A model generated the notes under the pieces. It saw nothing but the letters and a program-made list of their open reading frames with translations, was not told where the DNA came from and ran no database searches. Shown here one piece after another: positions 48,409 through 57,960 of a DNA stretch of 64,000 nt. Source of the DNA: Methylocystis sp. IM3 (GTDB taxonomy: Bacteria; Pseudomonadota; Alphaproteobacteria; Rhizobiales; Beijerinckiaceae); contig NZ_JBBPBZ010000002.1 in assembly GCF_038070105.1 (NCBI RefSeq), forward strand, positions 798,501-862,500, read 5' to 3'. Each line of letters opens with the position of its first letter. Position 1 is the stretch's first letter. A program made the translations under genes and the position numbers.

Positions 48409-49634
48409 AGCGAACCTCCCGCCAGGCGTTCGAGGTCGGCGTATTTGCTTTGCTCCTCGACCCGCAGCGCAAGAAGCTCCAATTCGACTGCGCGCAATCG
48501 CCGCTCGGACTCCAGAAGCGTCGGAAGGTCCGTTGTTCCCGCGTCGAAGCCTTGTCGGGCGGTCTCGACGGAGAGCCGGGCCGGCGGCAGCTGCCGCTGC
48601 TCGAAGATCTTGAGCGCTTTGCGGATGGCTTCCAATCGGAACCAGGCTTCGGCCACCTCCCCGTCGATGCGGATGCGCAGCGCGTCGTTGCGCGCCTGCG
48701 CGGCGCCGAGACTGGCGCTCGCCGCGCGCTGCTCGGCGTCTTTAGCTTCATATTGCAGCGGCACCTTGAAGCCGAGCAGGAACATCCCGCTGGTGTCGCG
48801 ATTCCGGCGCTGCACCACATTCGCGCCGGCGGTGATGTCTGGATAGTAGTTGAGGTCGGTGAGTTCCTTCGTTCCGGTCGCGGAACGCACCTGCGCATGC
48901 GTTGCGGCGAGCTGAGGATTGCGCGATCTCGCAAGCTCCTGCACCCCGGCCAAGGTCATTTTCGCCTTCAACATGGGAAAGCCTTTCGGCGGAGCGAGCG
49001 GTGCCTGTGCTTTGCGTCCGATTAGCGCATTCAATCGGGCGCCCGCAGATTTTTCGTCACCCTCCCGGCGCGCCACGTCGGCAGCAGCGTTGGCGGCCTC
49101 GAGCTCCGCCTTGATCAGCTCCTGCTGATTGACCGAGCTTGCGCCATAACGCAGCCGCAGAACCTCGGCGAGCTGGTCGACACGCTGTTGCAGCGACTTG
49201 GAAAGCTCGACGGCGCGGTGGGCTGCGGCGTATTGGGCATAAGCGGACTTGATGCGCGCAACGAGATCGAGCTCGATGGCCTCGCTCTGATGCCGAGCCA
49301 TATCCGCGTCCGCCGACGCGATGCCTTTCTCGAGATCCGTCTTTCCCCACAAGCGGAAGGTTTGCTCGGCGCCGACCCAGACCTGACCGACGCCCTTGTT
49401 GTTCACGTCCCAGGCCTGGAAGGTGACAGTGGGATCTGGCTGGACGCCGGCCGCGCCGACGCGATGCGCCGCAGCGTCCGCGTCGAGCAGCGACGCCGCC
49501 AACTCCGGACTGAGGCGCCTTGCGAACCCCAGGACGCTCTCGACGCTCGCGCCGGGGACGGCCTCGCGCTCGCCGCCAAACGCCGAGGAGGCGGTCAAGA
49601 TCAATGCGGACAAAACGAGGCGACGTAACGTCAT
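48405..49634 (-). CDS. cusC: CusC/TolC-type outer-membrane efflux protein
   Basis: 409 residues with a signal peptide (LVLSALILTASSAFGGE). Two outer-membrane-efflux repeats rich in helical heptads are seen (SAYAQYAAAHRAVELSKSLQ; RNDALRIRIDGEVAEAWFRL). It would form the trimeric outer-membrane channel of the CusCBA pump. Start overlaps the stop of the YtkA-like gene and its stop overlaps cusB, four bases each, so the whole operon is translationally coupled. Confidence 0.9.
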   Translation of the reverse strand: MTLRRLVLSALILTASSAFGGEREAVPGASVESVLGFARRLSPELAASLLDADAAAHRVGAAGVQPDPTVTFQAWDVNNKGVGQVWVGAEQTFRLWGKTDLEKGIASADADMARHQSEAIELDLVARIKSAYAQYAAAHRAVELSKSLQQRVDQLAEVLRLRYGASSVNQQELIKAELEAANAAADVARREGDEKSAGARLNALIGRKAQAPLAPPKGFPMLKAKMTLAGVQELARSRNPQLAATHAQVRSATGTKELTDLNYYPDITAGANVVQRRNRDTSGMFLLGFKVPLQYEAKDAEQRAASASLGAAQARNDALRIRIDGEVAEAWFRLEAIRKALKIFEQRQLPPARLSVETARQGFDAGTTDLPTLLESERRLRAVELELLALRVEEQSKYADLERLAGGSL

Positions 49635-50032
49635 GGCGTCGCCTTCAACACCAGACGGCTTTGCAACGTCTCGGCCTCCCCCTGGACTTTCGCCGCCAGC
49701 GAGATGCGCCAGCGACCTTCATCGGTCAGGTCGACTTTGAACCGGTAGACGCCAGGCTCCGGGCTCTTTACTGGCTCGATGGCGCTCGTCATCTGCTCCA
49801 TGTCGTCTGGGGCCATATCGAGGCGCAAGGCAAAGATGACGGCGTCGGGGACCGGCCTCTTGTCAGGCTTGTGGATCAATCGAACGTCGACGACGGCCTG
49901 TCCCTTTCGGATCTGCTCTTTTACGAGCTTGAACTCGTAGTCCCGGATGTCTGCGAAGGCGGACGTTGTGGCCGACAGAAGCCCCAGGGCAAGCAGAGCC
50001 CTTGCGGCTTGCCGGAAAACGAAACGGGTCAT
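49631..50032 (-). CDS. YtkA-like periplasmic protein
   Basis: 133 residues from the ATG at 50032, which has AGGAG seven bases upstream; the open frame is longer but not supported. Signal peptide (ALLALGLLSATTSAFA) and an immunoglobulin-like domain: RKGQAVVDVRLIHKPDKRPV, MAPDDMEQMTSAIEPVK, GRWRISLAAKVQGEAE. This is the FixH/YtkA-like fold commonly found ahead of CusCBA operons. Met and Asp in DMAPDDMEQM could bind metal. First gene of the operon. Confidence 0.78.
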   Translation of the reverse strand: MTRFVFRQAARALLALGLLSATTSAFADIRDYEFKLVKEQIRKGQAVVDVRLIHKPDKRPVPDAVIFALRLDMAPDDMEQMTSAIEPVKSPEPGVYRFKVDLTDEGRWRISLAAKVQGEAETLQSRLVLKATP

Positions 50033-50173
50033 GAATGATCTCCTGCTCCCTGATGGAAGCACGGTGACGGACGGGGCTCTGGTTCCGGCAAGCAAAGCGT
50101 CGCGCACTTCAGCGACGTCACGCCGGCGGACAGAGGCCCTATTCGCCGAGAGGTTCCTCGGCCGGCACGACGG

Positions 50174-50500
50174 TCAGGAGATCGGAGGCCTCAGGTCGGG
50201 TGGCCCGGTAAGATCGAGACGCGCATCGTCGTCGCGCGGCTGCATTACGCGAGAGACGTAAACCTCTATCGCTTCCCCGACGATGACAACAGGCGTCAGC
50301 TGAACAGCGCCACAGACGAGCGAATCGCAACGCCTGGGGGTCGAACCGTGGTCGCCATGGCTGTGATGGCTGCTGTTGCCGATCGTCATCTCGGCGCAAG
50401 GATGGTTTGCAGAGGCCGCGGACGCACTCATCCCCGCCGCCGCAAGGGCGGCGACGAGGACAAAGGCACAGACCAGAAGGCGTAGCCAGCTTCGCTGCAT
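50174..50500 (-). CDS. Small secreted His/Cys-rich protein
   Basis: 108 residues from the ATG at 50500 after CAGGGG. Signal peptide LLVCAFVLVAALAAAGMSASA, then HPCAEMTIGNSSHHSHGDHG and RCDSLVCGAVQL, resembling small copper-responsive periplasmic proteins of copper clusters. It precedes the ytkA-cusCBA operon by 141 bp on the same strand. Metal binding is inferred from the His cluster and Cys only. Confidence 0.6.
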   Translation of the reverse strand: MQRSWLRLLVCAFVLVAALAAAGMSASAASANHPCAEMTIGNSSHHSHGDHGSTPRRCDSLVCGAVQLTPVVIVGEAIEVYVSRVMQPRDDDARLDLTGPPDLRPPIS

Positions 50501-50633
50501 GCAGACCCCTGAAATTCTTTGAAGGTTAGCACAGCAAGTGGTTGCGTGTAAAAGCAATTGCAAAAACATTGGGCCCGCCAGACGAGCCGGCGAGCCCTTT
50601 CTTTGCAGAGAAGAGGATGAGCTTGGCCCCAAT

Positions 50634-50648
50634 TTGACCGTTGGTCAA
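50634..50648. promoter_or_regulatory. Perfect dyad upstream of the copper efflux operon
   Basis: TTGACC-GTT-GGTCAA, a 6-bp perfect inverted repeat with a 3-base spacer, 134 bp upstream of the small secreted protein gene. Plausible repressor operator; no regulator gene is nearby. Confidence 0.3.
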
Positions 50649-50739
50649 CACAGCTGCTGTGACGAAGACGATCGCCTCTCGGTTGAAGCTATGGGAAATT
50701 CGGGGAGGGCACGTGCGATCCGGATGTCTTCGCTGCTAT

Positions 50740-51005
50740 ATCCCAGGAATCGGCATTTCAACGCCTGCTGGCTACGACAGATGCTCGGCGAGGCTGGGAT
50801 TGAGAATGCGGAAGTTGTCGCGGAAGCGGGAAGCCATCCTATCGACTCGCCCGATGACTGGTGGCTGGTCGCCATGGGCAGCGGCTATCGCGGAACGCTC
50901 GCCCAACTCGACACGGCCACATTTGCTCGGGTGCACAGAGAAACCTTGCGCTCCTCGCCCCAGGCGACGCTATCGCCACGAATGTTGTTTACAGCGTTGC
51001 TATAA
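50740..51005 (+). pseudogene. SAM-dependent methyltransferase, C-terminal fragment
   Basis: The plus frame contains HFNACWLRQMLGEAGIENAE, then HPIDSPDDWWLVAMGSGYRG and TLAQLDTATFARVHRE, the C-terminal third of ubiquinone/menaquinone-type class I methyltransferases. The SAM-binding half is absent; the upstream part of the frame is unrelated. Broken remnant. Confidence 0.62.
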
Positions 51006-51195
51006 AGTAGCAGCGCAGTGCACGCGAGTATTGGGAATGCGCTGCCAGCTCAGAATATCAATGCTTCAGGCATGTTTGAGGGATTGCAATATCGCGCTTA
51101 TGGCCTCAATCGATTCCCTCTGGCGTCCTGTCGCAAAAGCGGCGCAGAAAGTCGTAAAACAACGAGGCCAAAATCCTTTCTCTCTTGGCGGCGCG

Positions 51196-51489
51196 TCATC
51201 GTCCGGATGCAAGCCCCGGAACGATTTCCAGCGCCTCAGCAGGCGACCGGAACGGAATGGAATTGACCTCTCCTCCTGTGAAATAGCGCTCGCTCGACGT
51301 CGCAGAGTTGCTGGGAGGGCGGGGATAGTTGACGCGTGGCCCAAGCGCCGTGGCGTGGGGGTCCCGCCATCCCTCGACATATTTAGTCGCATGCCTCGGG
51401 GCGGCGGCCGCGCCTGAGGGCTGCTCAATGGAGGCCAAACCCAAAGAGGCCCAAACGGCGCAACTGAGCAGCGCGGCGACCCTATTCAT
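51196..51489 (-). pseudogene. TonB-dependent receptor, N-terminal fragment
   Basis: 97 codons with a good ribosome-binding site (AGGGAAAGGG) and signal peptide (VAALLSCAVWASLGLASI). It ends in TSSERYFTGGEVNSIPFRSP and AEALEIVPGLASGR, the beginning of a plug domain, and then stops. The remaining 600 or more residues are missing. Located in the copper island; may have been a metal receptor. Confidence 0.62.
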
Positions 51490-51596
51490 TCCCTTTCCCT
51501 CCAAAACGCCCCGCCTCCTTCGTTCCTTGCAAGCAACTCAACGCGTGGCACACGACGGCGCTGGCGGCCTCTGCGCTGCGAAAGTCGCGCGCAGCT

Positions 51597-52203
51597 TTGG
51601 CCTTACGGGGGCGGCGGATCATCCGGCTGAATCTGATTTTATTCCTTGGCATCGTCGCGCTCATTGGCGTCAACGGCGTCGTTTTCTCGTATCCGTTGTG
51701 GGGTCCCACCTTCAATCAGTATGCCGCGGATTTCTGGAAGGCGCATTCGCTGAAACCAGCAGTCAAGGCGGGGGACCGTACGATCTCGGAATGGTTGGGC
51801 GTGACCGACTTCTACTCGGTTCACCTGACCACTTATTTTCTGGCGGACTCGGCGGAAAGCGCCGGTGGCGCGACGGACGATATGAGTCGATACGACGAAT
51901 ATTGTGACCGAGTGCCCGGGACAGGCAAGGTCATTTTCTCGGTCACGCTGATGGAAAAAGAAGCCCGGGGTGATCCGATCGGAGGGGACCATTATCCAAC
52001 CCGTGCCGATTGGCGAGCTTCAATTCATCCGCCTCGAAGACTTAAATAGAATTCCCGAATTTATGGGCGCCAACGCACTTTTGGTCGATCTGAAAAAGAC
52101 GTCGGAAAAGCTCCCCGCTGCGCTCAGGGAACTCCTCAAGAGTGGCACGGAAAAAGAATCGAGCGATAGAGTACCTAGGGGTCCGCGAGGATCGAGGTCG
52201 TAG
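51597..52203 (+). pseudogene. Membrane-anchored hypothetical protein, frameshifted
   Basis: N-terminal hydrophobic anchor LILFLGIVALIGVNGVVFSY followed by a periplasmic domain (AADFWKAHSLKPAVKAGDRT, VTDFYSVHLTTYFLADSAES). Within a run of four G at about 51967-51970 the frame changes; one base fewer restores EARVIRSEGTIIQPVPIGEL and PEFMGANALLVDLKKTSEKL. No family recognised. TTG is the only available start. Confidence 0.5.
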
Positions 52204-52253
52204 CGGGAGTCCGAAAAACAGGAGCGCGGATTCTCAGAAGCGGACGATTGAAA

Positions 52254-52463
52254 ATGAAGAAACCGTCGAAGTTTTTGCAAGGGGACGTTTCTCGCGCCAT
52301 CAAGAGCGCGCTGGCAGGCGGTTTTAAGTTTGAAGAAGTGCGCGTCGAGCCCGACGGCACGATCGTCATTGCTTCCTCGCAGCGTCTAGCGGCTGAGCAT
52401 GATGCGCTTGGCGTGGTCGAACTCGACGCTCGATTAGAGAGGGACGCGGATGGGAAGAGTTAA
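52254..52463 (+). CDS. Small hypothetical protein upstream of the integrase
   Basis: 69 residues from the ATG at 52254 (TTG at 52248 also possible). It reads KPSKFLQGDVSRAIKSALAG then FKFEEVRVEPDGTIVIASSQ. It overlaps the integrase start by 14 bases, so both are cotranslated. The size and position recall excisionase-like or recombination directionality genes, but no helix-turn-helix is evident; unknown. Confidence 0.6.
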   Translation: MKKPSKFLQGDVSRAIKSALAGGFKFEEVRVEPDGTIVIASSQRLAAEHDALGVVELDARLERDADGKS

Positions 52464-53552
52464 AATCCCATATTACGTTGTGCGATACGGGCGCGGTTAT
52501 TGGCAGGCGAACGCTGCAATGCGCGCGGCAGGATTTGCTTGCGTAGCCTGCGGCCCGGACGGACCGGCGGCGTGGGCGCGCGCCAAGGAAATAAATGACC
52601 TATGGCAAAAGCATAAAACCGAGCGTGTTGTTCAGCGTCCGCCCGGATTTCGGCGCGGCTCTATGGCCGAAGCCTTCGCCAAATATCGTGAAACGCCGGA
52701 GTGGAGCTATAAGGCCGAAAGGACCCGGGAAGAATGGCTGCGCGCCTGGAGATGGATGGAGCCGTATTTCGGCGACATTGCTCCTTCCGCCGTGACGATG
52801 CGTCTCGATTTTCCGCGAACGAATGGCGAAGAAGGTCAGCCAACGCGAAGCTCATCGCTGCATCAAAATTTGGCGCGCGCTCTGGCGCGTTGCCGCCGCG
52901 CTCAAATATTGCGTCAAGGACGCTGATCCGGCGCTTGGTGTCGTCAATACTGAGCCGGCCCGCCGACAGGAGTTATGGCACTACCGGGAAGCGGCGACGC
53001 TCGTGAAGACAGCGCTGCGCGCCGGGTATCCAGGGCTTGCAGCGCTAATAACGGTATCTTGGGACAGCTCACTACCCTGTTGACGTCCGTACATTGACGC
53101 CCGCGCAGCGCGCCCGCGACGAACAGGGTGAGTTTTTCCGCATCGCGCGCGCCAAGACCGGCCGGGAGGCCGTCGGGACCCTCTCTAAGGCCGCGGTGCG
53201 CATCATGGATGGGTATCTCGCGCAGCTCGGTGCGGAGATCGCCCCCGGAGCCGCAATTTTCAGAAACCGCTCCGGCGCGCCCTACAGCAAAGACACGCTC
53301 GGCGACGATTTTCGAAAAGTGCGGGCGCTTGCCTTCGGTTCGAACGAGCGGCGCACGCTGGCGGACTTTCGGCGCAGCGGCGCGAGCGAAGCGCTGCGGG
53401 GCGGCGCATCGATGGAAGCGCTCGGCCAGAAATTGGCAAACGACGTGGCGTCGAGTGCGCATTTGGCAAGAACTTATGTGCCCGTCGACGTGAGCATCGT
53501 TCGGACCGCCGATCGGGCGCGAAGGGAGGGAAGAAAGCGGAACAAAGTCTGA
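52450..53552 (+). pseudogene. Island tyrosine integrase with two frameshifts
   Basis: Three frames must be joined: MGRVKIPYYVVRYGRGYWQA to about 52810; MAKKVSQREAHRCIKIWRAL to about 53076; then VDVRTLTPAQRARDEQGEFF to the end. An extra T in a TTTT run (52810-52813) and an extra base near 53077 account for both shifts. Catalytic-domain features remain: VSWDSSL-PVDVRTL, LADFRRSGASEALRGG, and the terminal RTYVPVD with the nucleophile Tyr candidate. Placed next to the intact tRNA-Asp, it is the expected integrase of the island. Two sequencing errors are possible, otherwise inactive. Confidence 0.83.
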
Positions 53553-53614
53553 AATTCAGAGAAAAAGTCCGTCAGCACCATTATGAAAAGGAGCCGAACA
53601 CATGCTGCAAGGGG

Positions 53615-53700
<86 letters not shown>

Positions 53701-53992
53701 GCGCGGCGCGTTGTTCGCGCGAGGACTGCGGGATAGGGCAGGCGCGGACCGATGTCAAGCGGCTTCGATCGACAGATTGAAACCCGATGCGCGAAGCGTC
53801 CCCGCCGCCCGAGCCGATCGGCCAAAAATGTTGAACGCCCTCGGGCGCCGACATAAGAAAGAAGCGCGGGTTTTCCGGGGTGGATGGGCAGGCGCCCGTG
53901 CCCCCGACCGTGACCCCTTGCCGGGCCGGGCCAGAGGATCTGGCCACAGCGGCTTTTTTCAAGGGCCGCTCAATCTGCGAAAGGCTTTTCGC

Positions 53993-54265
53993 TTGGACGA
54001 TCTCGACATCCGCCGCCGGCGCATCAAGGTCCGCGCCTGGCGGCGCGGCATGCGCGAACTCGACATTCTGATGGGCGGCTTCGTCGACGCGCGGGTCGAT
54101 GCGCTGGCGGAGGCTGAGCTCGACGAGCTCGAGGCGTTGCTCGATCTCCCCGACGCCGAAGTTCTGAGCTGGCTCGCCGGCGGCGCGGCGCCCCCGCCCG
54201 AGCGCGACACGGCCCTACTTAGAGCCATCATCTCCTTTCACACCCACGACGGACCCATCCATTGA
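53993..54265 (+). CDS. sdhE: FAD assembly factor SdhE
   Basis: 90 residues from a TTG at 53993; the open frame extends to 53711 but family similarity begins at LDDLDIRRRRIKVRAWRRGM. The conserved RGMRELDILMGGF motif of SdhE/YgfY flavinylation factors is intact. It helps attach FAD covalently to succinate dehydrogenase. Its stop overlaps the mfd start, the usual alphaproteobacterial sdhE-mfd order. Start codon uncertain. Confidence 0.85.
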   Translation: MDDLDIRRRRIKVRAWRRGMRELDILMGGFVDARVDALAEAELDELEALLDLPDAEVLSWLAGGAAPPPERDTALLRAIISFHTHDGPIH

Positions 54266-57200
54266 GCAAGGTGGCGGCGAAGACGAAAGGCGCGGCCGGG
54301 GCGCTCGAGTCGGCGCGCGCGCGCCTCGCGTCGGGCGGCAGGCTCATCTTCTCCCGCGCGCCCGAGGGCTTCGACGCCTTTCTCTGCGCCGATCTCGCGC
54401 GGGCGCTGGCGCGCGCGGCGGAGGGACGCCCGGCGGTCTTCGTCCATGTCGCGCGCGACGCCGCGCGTTCGGCCGCCTTTCGCGAGGCGCTGCGATTCGC
54501 CAATCCGGAGGTCGAGATTCTCGACATGCCGGGCTGGGACTGCCAGCCCTACGACCGCGTTTCTCCGCATGCGGGCGTCGCCGCCCGCCGCATGACGGCG
54601 CTCTCGCGTCTCGCCCGCGCCAGCTCCTCGGCCGAGCGCCCGCGCATCCTGACGACGACGGCGGATTGCCTGCTGCAACGCGTTCCGCCGAAGAAGACGG
54701 TCGCGGCCGAAAGCTTCTCCGCGGCGCCCGGCAATGTGGTGAAGCTCGACGAACTCGCCCATTGGCTCGAGGCCAATGGCTTTCTGCGCGCCAGCACCGT
54801 GCGCGAGACCGGCGAATATGCGCAGCGCGGCGGCCTGATCGATCTGTTTCCGCCGGGCCTGCCCGCGCCCATTCGTCTCGACTTCTTCGGCGATACGCTC
54901 GAATCGATTCGCAGCTTCGATCCCGAGACGCAGCGCGCCACGGGCCAGCTTCGCGCGCTCGACCTCACGCCGATGAGCGAATTGCGGCTGACGAGCGACA
55001 GCATGCGCCGCTTCCGCCAGAATTACGCCGCGCGCTTCGGCGGCCAGACGCGCGGCGACGCGCTTTACGAGGCGGTCAGCGAGGGCCGGCGCTATCACGG
55101 CATGGAGCACTGGCTGCCGCTTTTTTACGAGCGGATGGACACGCTCTTCGATTATCTCGGCGACGCGCCGCTGATGCTCGACGCGCTCCTCGAGGAATCG
55201 GCGGACGAGCGCCTCAAGCAGATTGCCGACTATTACGACGCCCGAAAGGAAGCCAACGATCTCGATCCGGCGAATTCGACCTACAAGCCGCTCGAGCCCG
55301 GCGCGCTCTATCTGACGCGCGACGAGTGGCGCGAGGCGCTGGCGACGCGGGCCACGGCGCATTTCTCGCCCTTCGCCTCCGAGAGCGCGGAGGCGATAGA
55401 CTGCGGCGTCGCGCCGGGTCGCGATTTCGCGCCCGAGCGCAACGAGCCCGAGGTGAATGTCTTTCAGGCGGCGGCCGAGCATGTGCAGGCACTGCGCGGC
55501 GCCGGCAAGACGGTCATCGTCGCGGGCTGGTCGGACGGCTCCTGCGAGCGTCTCGGCCATGTGCTCGAGGAACACGGGCTGCGCGATCTGGCGCCCGTCG
55601 CCTCGCTGCCGGCGGCGCTGGCGCAGGGCCGCGAGAAGGGGCAGGGCGGCCTCGCGCTCGCCGTGCTCGGCGTGGAACATGGCTTCGAGACCGACGCTTA
55701 TGCGCTCCTCGGCGAGCAGGACATTCTCGGCGACCGCCTCGTGCGCCGCCGGCGCAAGCGCAAGCCGTCCGAGAATCTGCTCGGCGAAGTCGCGGCGCTC
55801 ACAGCGGGCGATCTCGTCGTCCATGTCGATCACGGCATCGGCCGCTTCATCGGACTGGAGACGATCACTGCCGCCGGCGCGCCGCATGATTGCCTCGAAT
55901 TGCATTACGCCGGCGGCGACAAGCTTTACCTGCCGGTCGAGAACATCGAGCTTCTGACTCGCTATGGCGGCGAGGACGCCGAGGCGCAGCTCGACAAATT
56001 GGGCGGCGCCGGCTGGCAGACGCGCAAGGCGCGGATGAAGAACCGCATTCGCGAAATGGCCAAGGGCCTCATCGCGATCGCGGCGCAGCGCCAGCTCAGA
56101 CCGGCGCCCAAGCTCGTCCCGCCGGAAGGGCTTTACGACGAATTTTGCGCCCGCTTTCCTTATGACGAGACAGAGGACCAGCTGGGCGCAATCGAGGCCG
56201 TGCTCGACGATCTCGGCGCAGGGCGGCCGATGGACCGGCTCGTCTGCGGCGACGTGGGCTTCGGCAAGACGGAGGTGGCGCTGCGCGCGGCCTTCTGCGC
56301 CGCGATCAACGGCAAGCAGGTCGCCGTCGTCGCGCCGACGACGCTGCTCGCGCGTCAGCATTACAAGACGTTCAGCGCGCGCTTCGCGGGCCTGCCGATC
56401 AAGATCGGCCGCCTGTCGCGCATGGTCGGCGCCGCCGAGGCGCGCGAAACGAAGCGCGAGCTTGCAGAGGGCAAGGTCGAGATTCTCATCGGCACCCACG
56501 CCATTCTCGGCAAGGGCGTCAATTTCAGCGATCTCGGCCTCGTCATCATCGACGAGGAGCAGCATTTCGGCGTCGGCCACAAGGAGCGACTGAAGGAGCT
56601 GCGCGCGGAAGTGCATGTGCTGACGCTGTCGGCGACGCCCATTCCGCGCACCTTGCAGCTCGCCATGACCGGGGTGCGCGAGCTTTCGCTCATCACCACG
56701 CCGCCCGTCGACCGTCTCGCCGTGCGCAGCTTCGTGTCGCCCTTCGATCCGCTCATCGTGCGCGAGGCGCTCTTGCGCGAACGCTATCGCGGCGGACAGG
56801 CCTTCTTCGTCTGTCCGCGCATTGAGGATCTCGAAGAGGCCGCGGCCTTCCTGCGCGAACATGCGCCCGAGTCGAAATATGTCGTCGCGCATGGGCAGAT
56901 GTCGGCGAGCGAGCTCGAGGACAAGATGTCGGCCTTCTATGACGGCAAGTTCGACATTCTGCTCTCGACGACGATTATCGAATCGGGCCTCGACATTCCG
57001 ACCGCGAATACGCTCATCGTCTGGCGGGCGGACATGTTCGGTCTCGCGCAGCTCTATCAGTTGCGCGGCCGCGTCGGACGCTCGAAGACGCGCGCCTATG
57101 CGCTCTTCACCACGCCCGCCAACCGCACCATTACGCCTCAGGCGCAGAAACGTCTCGAAGTGTTGCAGACGCTCGACACTCTCGGCGCGGGCTTCCAGCT

Positions 57201-57816
57201 TGCGAGCCACGATCTCGATATTCGCGGCGCCGGCAATCTGCTCGGCGAAGAGCAGTCGGGACACATCAAGGAAGTGGGCTACGAGCTTTATCAGCAGATG
57301 CTCGGCGACGCGATCGCCATGCTGAAAGCCGGCGTCGACGAGCCGGAGGAGGAGGTCTGGTCGCCAACGATCGCCATCGGCGCGCCCGTGACGATTCCCG
57401 AAGATTACGTCCCCGATCTCACGCTGCGCCTCCAGCTATATCGCCGTCTCTCGACGCTCGAGACGGATCAGGACATCGAATCCTTCGCCGCCGAGATGAT
57501 CGACCGCTTCGGCCCCATTCCGCCCGAGGTGGAGCAGCTCTTCGAGATCGTCGCGATCAAGGCCATGTGCCGCCGCGCCCATGTCGAGAAGGTCGACGCC
57601 GGTCCCAAGGGCGTCATCGTCTCTTTCCGGGACAATCATTTCGCCGACCCGGCGGGCCTTGTTCGCTATGTCGCGGAGCAGGGGACGCAGGCGAAGGTCC
57701 GGCCGGATATGCGCATCGTCTTCATCCGCGAATTCGAGACGATGAAGCAGCGCCTCGCCGGCACGCGCCGAATCCTGCGCGCGCTCGTCGGCATTGCGGA
57801 GAAGAAAGCTTCATAA
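54262..57816 (+). CDS. mfd: Transcription-repair coupling factor Mfd
   Basis: 1184 residues, full length. UvrB-like N-terminus (SRAPEGFDAFLCADLARALA; ETGEYAQRGGLIDLFPPGLP), RNA polymerase-interacting domain starting VVHVDHGIGRFIGLETI, then superfamily 2 translocase with Walker A GDVGFGKTEVALRAAF, DEEQ box IIDEEQHFGVGHKE, and motif VI QLRGRVGRSKTRAYALF, and the C-terminal TRCF domain. It dislodges stalled RNA polymerase and recruits UvrA. TTG start overlapping the sdhE stop by four bases. Confidence 0.97.
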   Translation: MSKVAAKTKGAAGALESARARLASGGRLIFSRAPEGFDAFLCADLARALARAAEGRPAVFVHVARDAARSAAFREALRFANPEVEILDMPGWDCQPYDRVSPHAGVAARRMTALSRLARASSSAERPRILTTTADCLLQRVPPKKTVAAESFSAAPGNVVKLDELAHWLEANGFLRASTVRETGEYAQRGGLIDLFPPGLPAPIRLDFFGDTLESIRSFDPETQRATGQLRALDLTPMSELRLTSDSMRRFRQNYAARFGGQTRGDALYEAVSEGRRYHGMEHWLPLFYERMDTLFDYLGDAPLMLDALLEESADERLKQIADYYDARKEANDLDPANSTYKPLEPGALYLTRDEWREALATRATAHFSPFASESAEAIDCGVAPGRDFAPERNEPEVNVFQAAAEHVQALRGAGKTVIVAGWSDGSCERLGHVLEEHGLRDLAPVASLPAALAQGREKGQGGLALAVLGVEHGFETDAYALLGEQDILGDRLVRRRRKRKPSENLLGEVAALTAGDLVVHVDHGIGRFIGLETITAAGAPHDCLELHYAGGDKLYLPVENIELLTRYGGEDAEAQLDKLGGAGWQTRKARMKNRIREMAKGLIAIAAQRQLRPAPKLVPPEGLYDEFCARFPYDETEDQLGAIEAVLDDLGAGRPMDRLVCGDVGFGKTEVALRAAFCAAINGKQVAVVAPTTLLARQHYKTFSARFAGLPIKIGRLSRMVGAAEARETKRELAEGKVEILIGTHAILGKGVNFSDLGLVIIDEEQHFGVGHKERLKELRAEVHVLTLSATPIPRTLQLAMTGVRELSLITTPPVDRLAVRSFVSPFDPLIVREALLRERYRGGQAFFVCPRIEDLEEAAAFLREHAPESKYVVAHGQMSASELEDKMSAFYDGKFDILLSTTIIESGLDIPTANTLIVWRADMFGLAQLYQLRGRVGRSKTRAYALFTTPANRTITPQAQKRLEVLQTLDTLGAGFQLASHDLDIRGAGNLLGEEQSGHIKEVGYELYQQMLGDAIAMLKAGVDEPEEEVWSPTIAIGAPVTIPEDYVPDLTLRLQLYRRLSTLETDQDIESFAAEMIDRFGPIPPEVEQLFEIVAIKAMCRRAHVEKVDAGPKGVIVSFRDNHFADPAGLVRYVAEQGTQAKVRPDMRIVFIREFETMKQRLAGTRRILRALVGIAEKKAS

Positions 57817-57960
57817 CCCTGGCCTGAACGGCATGCCGAAAATTGACGCGCGACAATTCGCGGGGTGTCTTCGGCGGCCGTTCTGTTACACTCCCGCTTG
57901 CGAAAGTCGGCGGCGGGCGATCCGTGCGCCGATTAGAACAATAGATTTTTGGGAGGAAGC

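Noticed and set aside
50641..51417. 258-codon plus-strand frame
   Set aside because: Cys/Arg-rich translation crossing a methyltransferase remnant in another frame and a receptor fragment on the other strand; not a credible protein.
54238..57264. 1008-codon open frame antisense to mfd
   Set aside because: Arg/Ala/Glu-rich translation without domains, caused by GC-rich codon bias opposite a very strong mfd coding frame.
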